64,000 nt of DNA from Actinernus sp. WN-2022 (taxonomy: Eukaryota > Cnidaria > Anthozoa > Actiniaria > Actinernidae): contig JAOWCC010000019.1 of assembly GCA_030867875.1 (NCBI GenBank), forward strand, positions 105,201,006 to 105,265,005, read 5' to 3'. The translations under genes were made by a program, and so were the position numbers. Below are positions 56,292-64,000 of the stretch, in pieces. Numbering within the stretch: position 1 is the stretch's first letter; each line of letters begins with the position of its first letter. Below the pieces are notes generated by a model that worked only from the letters and a program-made list of their open reading frames with translations, made no database searches and was not told the DNA's origin.

Positions 56292-56364
56292 TTATAGTCC
56301 AGAGGTTTCGTGCTTAGCCCCTCACCAGTGGAAGGGCTAAGCCCGAAACGTCTGGACTATAACG
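56292..56364. repeat. Hairpin with hammerhead-like right half
   Basis: TTATAGTCCAGAGGTTTCG pairs with CGAAACGTCTGGACTATAA; the right half reads TGGAAGGGCTAAGCCCGAAACGTC, resembling stem II and GAAAC of a hammerhead. Two mismatches over 29 bp. Confidence 0.55.
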
Positions 56365-56394
56365 GACACATTCGTAGCACGTGATGCCCTTATA

Positions 56395-56984
56395 TACTTG
56401 CTACAGCCTGTCTATGAGGCTCTTGATGGTGGGAATACTGGAGCTAGGATCTTTTTTGCCGATATTTCTAAAGGCTTTGACCTTATCGATCATAATGTAC
56501 TTAATATGTGCGTACTGACTAGATTCAGTGCTGCCTTATCGAATAGGAAACAGGCTGTCCTAATAGGTGACTCTCTATCTTAATGGGAATCTCCGAAAGG
56601 TGGCATACCACAAGGAACAAAGCTAGGCGTTATTCTATTTACGATAATGACGAATAACCTTTTACGTGATTGGAACCTTAGGACCAAGTTTGTTGATGAT
56701 ACGACTGCATTAGAGATTTTACCCAGAACGCTATTAGCCTCCTAAATACGGCCGTATCTGACATTCATAATTTCTCCATTAATCGTAAAATGAAACTTGA
56801 CCCCACCAAATGCAAGGAGATGGTCATTAATTTCATGCATAATCATAACTTTTCATTATGACCAATTGTGATCGGTAACAATACTATTGAAAGAGTTAAC
56901 AATTATAAGATCCTTGGTGTAAGTTTGAGCAATGATCGCAAATGGAACGATCACGTTGATTATATTTATAAGAAAGCATGTACA
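56395..56984 (+). pseudogene. LINE-F RT fragment
   Basis: ARIFFADISKGFDLIDHNVL, GGIPQGTKLGVILFTIMTN, FVDDTTALEI and IISPLIVK-type codons in shifting frames are an RT palm with a degenerate FVDD box. Interrupted at 56985 by LINE-G. Confidence 0.75.
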
Positions 56985-57895
56985 ATACAATACAATACAA
57001 TACAATACAATACAATAAGTGCTGATGTGGTCGTGTATACATATTAATTTAAAAAGCTAAAAATAAGTATTTACATTTAAAACCGTATGATTTATATATA
57101 TATATGTATAAAAATTGTATTATAATACTATATTTAATAAAATTCTGTGATTTAGCCTACATAATCATGTAACCAAGGGTGAATAAAAAAAATGAAATGA
57201 AAATTAAATAAAATGAAAATTGAACATAATCTATAAATGACTAATAATTAATTATTAATTGGGGTCAATTATTCCGCACAAACTATTAGAATTTATCTAA
57301 CAGGCTGGTCTTTTTTAGTTCTTTCATGAACATTTTGTAAGAGAAATCTTGAGTATATTTGTAGGAAGTTTATTCCACAGGATTGACTCCCTGTGAACAG
57401 TGGATTTATGCATGATGTTCGATTTTGAAACTGGAAGAGATGAGGTCGTAAGCTGTAATATTTCTCTTAATAAATAAGTTTGAAATTTGTTCTGGTGCGT
57501 TATCATAAAAAAAATATGAACTAGACCTGCTAATTTATGCTTGTAATGCCACCCAATTGTTTGCCATCCTGCCTTAGACAATACTTCGCTACATTCTGTA
57601 TGCCAGTCAAGGCCATGCACAAATTTGGCCGCACGTACATGCACTTTCTCTAGATTGTCAAAAAGGGTGAGATTGCAATTTCCCCACACTTTAGGTCCAT
57701 AGGTAACAGACGGAATTATGACTTTGTTATATACTGTCATTTAACATGGGTTTCGGGAGGAAACGCATAGATTTCAGTAAGTTCAATTTCCTTACAAAAC
57801 TTGCCAGACTGTCATCAGTTAAATGGTCAGACCACTTCAAGTTACTGTCAATGGTTACTCCCAAGTAGCTTGATGCATGAGTGGTGGAAAGGGCC
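56985..57895 (-). pseudogene. LINE-G C-terminal fragment with (ATTGT)n tail
   Basis: From 57895 on the minus strand: SSYLGVTIDSNLKWSDHL, KLNLLKSMRFLPK, then ORF 57324-57740 (VIIPSVTYGPKVWGNC, LEKVHVRAAKFVHGL, RESILWNKLP). The 3' tail is the pentanucleotide array at 56985-57016. Head-on inserted into LINE-F. Confidence 0.8.
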
Positions 57896-58127
57896 AAACA
57901 AAATTACCGTGCTTCACTTAGTGATTATGTGCTCACACTTTTTTTGGGTGGATGGCCATGCCCGAAGTTTCACACCACGCATTGACCACAGGGTTACTCT
58001 CTTCAAGATCTCGTTTACTACTACGGTTGCTGAGCTATATTCGCTATATGCCATCTAAAGAAGAGCCCTTAATATAATATGTCCTTTATATAGTTTATAT
58101 ACAGGGAGGCACTATATCCTTTGCTGA

Positions 58128-59600
58128 GATACCTACTCTAGAGAGTCGATGTGCACAGATTTGCAAGGACTATGTATCCAAGGTGAGATACCTACTCTAG
58201 AGAGTCGATGTGCACAGATTTGCAAGGACTATGTATCTAAGGTGAGATACCTACTCTAGAGAGTCGATGTGCACAGATTTGCAAGCACTATGTATCTAAG
58301 GTGAGATACCTACTCTAGAGAGTTGATGTGCACAGATTTGCAAGCACTATGTATCTAAGGTGAGATACCTACTCTAGAGAGTCGATGTGCACAGATTGGC
58401 AAGCACTATGTATCTAAGGTGAGATACCTACTCTAGAGAGTCGATGTGCACAGATTGGCAAGCACTATGTATCTAAGGTGAGATACCTACTCTAGAGAGT
58501 CGATGTGCACAGATTGGCAAGCACTATGTATCTAAGGTGAGATACCTACTCTAGAGAGTCGATGTGCACAGATTTGCAAGGACTATGTATCTAAGGTGAG
58601 ATACCTACTCTAGAGAGTCGATGTGCACAGATTTGCAAGGACTATGTATCTAAGGTGAGATACCTACTCTAGAGAGTTGATGTGCACAGATTTGCAAGCA
58701 CTATGTATCTAAGGTGAGATACCTACTCTAGAGAGTCGATGTGCACAGATTTGCAAGCACTATGTATCTAAGGTGAGATACCTACTCTAGAGAGTTGATG
58801 TGCACAGATTTGCAAGCACTATGTATCTAAGGTGAGATACCTACTCTAGAGAGTCGATGTGCACAGATTTGCAAGCACTATGTATCTAAGGTGAGATACC
58901 TACTCTAGAGAGTCGATGTGCACAGATTTGCAAGCACTATGTATCTAAGGTGAGATACCTACTCTAGAGAGTCGATGTGCACAGATTGGCAAGCACTATG
59001 TATCTAAGGTGAGATACCTACTCTAGAGAGTCGATGTGCACAGATTTGCAAGCACTATGTATCTAAGGTGAGATACCTACTCTAGAGAGTCGATGTGCAC
59101 AGATTGGCAAGCACTATGTATCTAAGGTGAGATACCTACTCTAGAGAGTTGATGTGCACAGATTGGCAAGCACTATGTATCTAAGGTGAGATACCTACTC
59201 TAGAGAGTCGATGTGCACAGATTGGCAAGCACTATGTATCTAAGGTGAGATACCTACTCTAGAGAGTCGATGTGCACAGATTGGCAAGCACTATGTATCT
59301 AAGGTGAGATACCTACTCTAGAGAGTCGATGTGCACAGATTGGCAAGCACTATGTATCTAAGGTGAGATACCTACTCTAGAGAGTCGATGTGCACAGATT
59401 GGCAAGCACTATGTATCTAAGGTGAGATACCTACTCTAGAGAGTCGATGTGCACAGATTGGCAAGCACTATGTATCTAAGGTGAGATGCCTACTCTAGAG
59501 AGTCGATGTGCACAGGTTTGCAAGCACTATGTATCTAAGGTGAGATACCTACTCAAGAGAGTCGATGTGCACAGATTTGCAAGGACTATGTATCTAAGGC
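58128..59600. repeat. 59-bp satellite array, 25 copies
   Basis: Unit GATACCTACTCTAGAGAGTC + GATGTGCACAGATTTGCAAG + GACTATGTATCTAAGGTGA. Copies begin at 58128, 58187 and so on to 59544, all 59 bp. Variants TTTGCAAGGAC, TTTGCAAGCAC and TTGGCAAGCAC occur in runs; TTGATG replaces TCGATG in some. No coding content. Confidence 0.95.
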
Positions 59601-60168
59601 CTTGTCCACACGTATCCGTTTTTTCTCCGTTTAAAAAAAAAATCCCCGTCCACACGAGAGCGTTTTCGAATCGTTTCCCCGTTCACACGTAAACGCTAAG
59701 ATACGTGACATATACCTATTGATTAGTTTGTTTCGCGCCATTTTGGCTTGGTTTTAGTGTACACGAAGAAATAAAATTGACAAAACATGTCTAAAACAGG
59801 GCGTAAACAGAACAGATCCGATGACAAGAGCAAGCCTGATTCTTGTATTTGAACAGACGATGAAGTGGAACTTCTACTGAATATTTAATAACGCAATATT
59901 AAGTTGAAAACACGTGACTAAGCTTGAAATCAAACCTATTAATAGAGAAGCCAATGCAGTGACTCGGTTGTCCGCCATGTTGGAAACTTCTCTCTGTAAA
60001 GTAGCCTGGGAACGAAGGTGTGACGTCAGCATTTTCGAAAAGTTCCGTTTTCGAGAACACACGAGAACAGGAAAACAACGTTTTCGAAAAGTTCCACTTT
60101 GGAGAGCGTCTTCGAAAAGTTCCGTTTTTGATTACCGTTTTCGTCATTTACGTGTGGACGGAAGGCCA
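59599..60168. mobile_element. MITE with remnant transposase N-terminus
   Basis: Ends CCTTGTCCACACGTATCCG and the inverse ACGTGTGGACGGAAGG. Interior 59785-59880 encodes MSKTGRKQNRSDDKSKPDS then TDDEVELLL after a stop, similar to the start of MADF-like proteins of Harbinger-type elements. Direct abutment to the satellite at 59600. Confidence 0.6.
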
Positions 60169-61485
60169 ATCCGTTAAAAAAAGTTGCGTTAAAAAAAAAA
60201 AAGGATACTCCTTCTCCCTAGGGAGACAAAGGGATATTCATTATATAATCTGAGATCACGTTTAACTGACGTTTACCTCTTTGTGAATACTAGCTATGAA
60301 GTGTAAAACTAGCATACCTCAATCGACTTTAGTTGATTACATACCATTGTAAAACTAAAAGGACTGATGAATTTGTCACCTTCAAGTATTTTTAAGAAAC
60401 ATGTTCGAACTTTTTATATAATATTGTGTTGTTGGTGTAGTTAGATAAGTTAGATAGTTATTGATTCTTATTATGTAAATGTCATGCTCGGACTGCAAGA
60501 GAGTTTTGATAAGTGGTATTTATTATTAATGATTACCTTTTATTGCTGCCGCAGCGAGCGAGTCTGAAGCGAGAAAACAAGGCAGTAGTGCTATTTGTGT
60601 AGTGGCTGGAGTCATTTAATCGGACTCAGTGTGAGCGCATAGTTTGATAGTTTGGGGCGGAGTATGACTATTTTCTAAAGAGAATTCTCCTGTTATCAAC
60701 GGGGCCGTCTATCGCTAGAGTTATTTTTTTAGAGTTACGGATAGAGTTATAATTATAATTTTCTCCTATTACCATAACTTTAATCTCATTTTTTTTTTTT
60801 TTTTTTTGGCAATTAGTATTTGTTATTTACCGTTTTTGTTGAAAGGTTCAAGTCACGTTTGGAAAATTGCATTCAGCCGAACGCCTTACGCATTTGATTG
60901 ACGGTCACAAAAGCTTTCTAGATACTTCCATGATTTCAAAAGGCCTCTTTGTGTCAGGAACCAATCGATCTCTGGTTGGTTGGCACAGTAGGTTGAATTG
61001 AATATTGCTACAATCGGCTTGCCATAGTTGGCACAGTAATGACAATGGATGACGTGGCAGTAAGTATCGCTATAGATCTTGATTGACGGCTTAAATGCAA
61101 TTTTTCCAATTTCACAGTCGCATTTCAACGAAATTAGAATTAGACTAAAACTTTGTCATTTTCACGGATATGGTATACTTTTGCATACCAAATTTAAAAT
61201 GACCAGTAGCAAAACTAACTGATATCATAAGTGAAACTGATCCGTCGTTTACAGTCCAGTCCATGTTTTAGTACATTTCGATTTTAGTATAGTCCGTATC
61301 TTTTCAGTCCATGTTGTAGCAAAAAATATTATATACAGTTTTATAACGTAAATATGCTAACTTCTAAGAACAACTCACATGTTTTAATTCAACCATGTTT
61401 AAACTCACTTTCAATCATATTATAGTATTTAAAAAAACTAAGTGACTGCAACATTTGGTAATTCTCCTCATTTAGTTTCTTCATG
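60169..61485. other. Non-coding; poly-T tract and dispersed repeat
   Basis: Poly-T at 60786-60807. 60912-61090 (TTTCTAGATACTTCCATGA, ATCTCTGGTTGG) is repeated at 63850-63960. Otherwise nothing recognised. Confidence 0.5.
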
Positions 61486-61660
61486 GTAGTGGCCAACTCG
61501 AAAGCTTTTGCTCCTTTGGCCACTACGCACATTTCCTGGAAATTGTAACCTTGAATACCTATTTTATTTTTTCTCCACTCTTTCCTACTAATTGTTAAAA
61601 CTGAACTTGTAAATAGTGCAAAATAAAATTGAACTTGAACTTGAACTTGAACTTGAACTT
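61486..61660 (+). other. LINE 3' end with two-stem hairpin and (TTGAAC)n tail
   Basis: Outer stem GTAGTGGCCAA/TTGGCCACTAC (61486-61526), CTCGAA, inner AGC-TTTT-GCT; then about 100 bases and a TTGAAC tandem tail (61629-61660). No RT codons upstream, so a heavily 5'-truncated LINE. Confidence 0.6.
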
Positions 61661-62249
61661 GAGATATTGAAAGTGATCTTGTTTACAAGTTAGCCGAGAC
61701 GTCATCTGTTAAAATTTACCAATTACCATACTCGTCAGTCCAATGCTAATGCATTTGCTAATGCCACGGAAAGTGAAACTGTTCGGCGATCAACAGCAAG
61801 TCTGTTCAAACTGACAGCTGAACTGAAGCAACAGTCCGAATACTGGCACTATAGTTTGGTAAGTGGAAACAAGATAAATTTAGAAACTGTAGTCTCAAAA
61901 TCTTATAGCAGTAGACTTAAAACAGCTTCGTACTTCATCGAATTTCTCTCACTTTTTAGCGAAGGATTGATCAGTATTAACCCAATAGTATGGCTTAGTT
62001 TGAAATGGCAATTGCAGCGAAAGGGTTGACACCATTCAAATTGAACTAAATGTTGTTGGCTGGTATCCGCACATATTCGGTTTGTTATTATGATGCAAAT
62101 AAATATTTGTTTATTCACTTTAAGTCATAAATAAACTCTAGGCTTCTTTTTGCTCTAAAAGTTAGGTTTTCCCACCTCCCAGGTTTTTATCAGTCTTTTA
62201 GTATCCATTTGATTCGGTTTTCTTTGTTCTCGTTGGATATTCATAACTG
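61661..62249. other. Non-coding, nothing recognised
   Basis: Short ORFs without domains. Confidence 0.35.
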
Positions 62250-63300
62250 CTAATGCACCAGTCATTTGAAATCCCCACCCCACCCCGGGCATAGCGGGGA
62301 CATTCACACAACATGTACATGAATACTAGTGAAGCTCCCACACCCTGGGGCATCAAATCATGTGAAGACCCCTGACCCTGGGGATCCATATTGAAATGTT
62401 ATTTAATCACCTTGTTTCCTTTCGGCATGAGGCATGAAATTGAAGTCAAAGGGTCAATAGACCAGTTTATCACGAACAAACAAAAACACTGCCGGAATTT
62501 CTAACGGACCTGATAAACAGCCAGAGGGTGATCAAAGCCAGGACCCGGCTAAATCACAGATCGAATTGGAATTTAGCGTGTTGGTTTTTTGTGGAGGGAG
62601 GAAAACCAGAGAATCCGGAGAATTTAAAACCCTCGGAGCAAGGGCGAGATTCCAACTCGGGCCACAGAGGTGAGAGGCGAAGCGCTTAACCACTGCGCCA
62701 CCCCAACAAACGGTAAATCATACACTTACCCTTTCTCAACAGACTCTCAAGCAAGTCTGCCGCAACAGCTTTCTTCAGTTCTCCCCTCCAAGACTTGAAA
62801 AGCATCTCTAGAGTTTAGTCAAGAGCCCATAACCAAGAGCGTCCATATCTCTTATATAGATGCTACGGCGTTTTCACAAGTTCGGCTATTTTTAGATTAT
62901 TTTTGCCGCCAATTAGTGGGTTACACCCGTGGCGGAACAAAAGATGCCTCATTAGCTTCTTTTGTTATACCAGCAACAAGTCTGCTACGCTTTTGTGATT
63001 TTATTCCCTTAGGAATGATTGCAACCCAATAATAGCGGGAAACCGTTCTAAAAATAACCTAACTTGTGAAAATGCCGTAGCATAGAGGTAGTATGGGAGA
63101 TTCTCGCTCTTGGTTATGAGCTCTTGGTCTAGTCTAACTCTATTTGTACTGCTTGAAGGTTGAACGAGTCTTCCGTGATAATTATGCAAGTGTATGTCAA
63201 ATTAGCATGAGGTGGGAAAGTGATTCCCCCACTTATCCCCCGAGCCGGTAGGAGAGGGAAGTGACTACGAGCGTTGACCCCACCTCCCAGGGGAATGCAA
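62250..63300. mobile_element. TIR element, copy 2, right end lost, carrying a nested MITE
   Basis: Left end TAATGCACCAGTCATTTGAA as at 51509; follows copy 1 through the SINE and CTCCCAGGGGAATG, then diverges into short direct repeats of AAGTGTATGTC (63298-63344). A 307-bp insertion (62820-63126) is absent from copy 1. Confidence 0.7.
62820..63126. mobile_element. 307-bp MITE with 22-bp TIRs
   Basis: CAAGAGCCCATAACCAAGAG at the left is inverted at the right end (CTCTTGGTTATGAGCTCTTG). Flanks GTTTAGT and GTCTAGT form a 7-8 bp duplication with one mismatch; the empty site GAGTCTAGTCTAAC is at 52110. Confidence 0.8.
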
Positions 63301-63806
63301 GTGTATGTCAAGTGTATGTCAGTGTATGTCAAGTGTATGTCAAGTATATTTAAAATCTGCTTGCTTTGTCGCATTTCAGAGGAATCGTATTGCAAAAAGG
63401 GTGTTGGGGAATTTCAAAATTCGATTTAGTTCAAAAGTTATCATGCTCTTCGTGAAAAAACGAAGTAGATATGCGAGAAACGCCGTCAAGAGCTCTCTTT
63501 TTAGAATTTCCAAATTCGCCGACACTCTTTTGCAGCTGCGATATCAATTGACATTTTGTGAAAATTTCACACAAATGGAATAAATTCCTCTTGAGTGGGT
63601 TCTTTTTTAAAACTCTATTTTGGTTGAAAATCGAAAGCGTAGAAAATAGCACTTAAAAAAAATCGTACGCGAATCTGAAGCCCCGCCTCTCCAACAATTA
63701 GATAGTTCTTGGCCAATCATTTCTCATCACAATTCAACTATGTCAAGTTCCCGCCAATGTTGATTTCCGATCAAAGCTACGCGCCACATCGAGAAAATGT
63801 TAATAT

Positions 63807-63957
63807 AGCGATGTTTCGTGTTGATAAACATTGCAATTGTTATGCTAAAAGTTTCTAGATACTTCCATGATTTCTAAAGCCCGCTTTGTGTTAGGAACCA
63901 ATGGATCTCTGGTTGGCACATTAATGACAATGGATGACGACACACGAAACATCGCTA
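63807..63957. repeat. Short foldback element
   Basis: TATAGCGATGTTTCGTGT and its inverse ACACGAAACATCGCTATA close a 150-bp segment that includes the block repeated at 60.9 kb. Confidence 0.75.
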
Positions 63958-64000
63958 TAGACGGTTGTTCTAGTTCTCTCGTGTGACTTGAAAATGGAAG

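Noticed and set aside
58128..59600. CRISPR-like array
   Set aside because: Copies are contiguous 59-bp tandem units without unique spacers, in animal DNA with no cas genes.
1..64000. Bacterial or viral contamination
   Set aside because: Spliced exons, LINEs, SINEs and MITEs throughout; no bacterial operons, Shine-Dalgarno-led gene runs, or phage genes.

Overview
This 64 kb window is animal nuclear DNA, most probably from a stony coral or close anthozoan relative. It is AT-rich, has exons with GT/AG boundaries, and is packed with retroelements, tRNA-derived SINEs and foldback DNA elements. No operons, rRNA, phage or CRISPR were seen. The anthozoan assignment is an inference from the protein architecture and the repeats, not from a search.

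The main host gene lies on the + strand from about 21.9 to 52.8 kb. Eleven exons can be joined with compatible codon phase: an SRCR exon, a CUB exon, an Ig exon, an LRR N-cap exon, four leucine-rich-repeat exons of exactly 72 nt, one LRR exon of 75 nt, a GCC2/GCC3 (ephrin-receptor-like) cysteine-rich exon, a long exon with a Cys-rich stalk and about seven membrane segments, and a terminal exon for a cytoplasmic tail. It looks like a multi-domain cell-surface receptor. The 5' end with a signal peptide was not found. The ectodomain exons are open, but the membrane exon and the last exon need about nine single-base frame changes, so the allele is either decayed or badly sequenced there.

Layout. 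1-4.3 kb: minus-strand BEL/Pao LTR retroelement cut by the window edge. 4.3-9.8 kb: two plus-strand LINEs, the second with an internal deletion. 9.8-21.9 kb: mostly non-coding repeats, palindromic MITEs, a LINE fragment and a Crypton-like fragment. 21.9-52.8 kb: the receptor gene, whose introns hold SINEs, TTAA-flanked elements, a 6.7 kb long-terminal-inverted-repeat element (30.0-36.6 kb) that contains another foldback element and two LINEs, a LINE split by a 923 bp element with a 9 bp target duplication, a 173 bp tandem repeat, and a LINE whose reverse-transcriptase codons have expanded into a 43 bp minisatellite. 53-64 kb: foldback elements, two colliding LINE fragments, a 25-copy 59 bp satellite abutting a MITE, and a second copy of a TIR element found at 51.5 kb.

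Sequence-level signals that cut across features include a two-stem hairpin in three LINE 3' ends with different but complementary stems, and 13 copies of TGACGTCA, largely in or near foldback repeats. Minisatellites and partial exon duplications also arise from known parent sequence.
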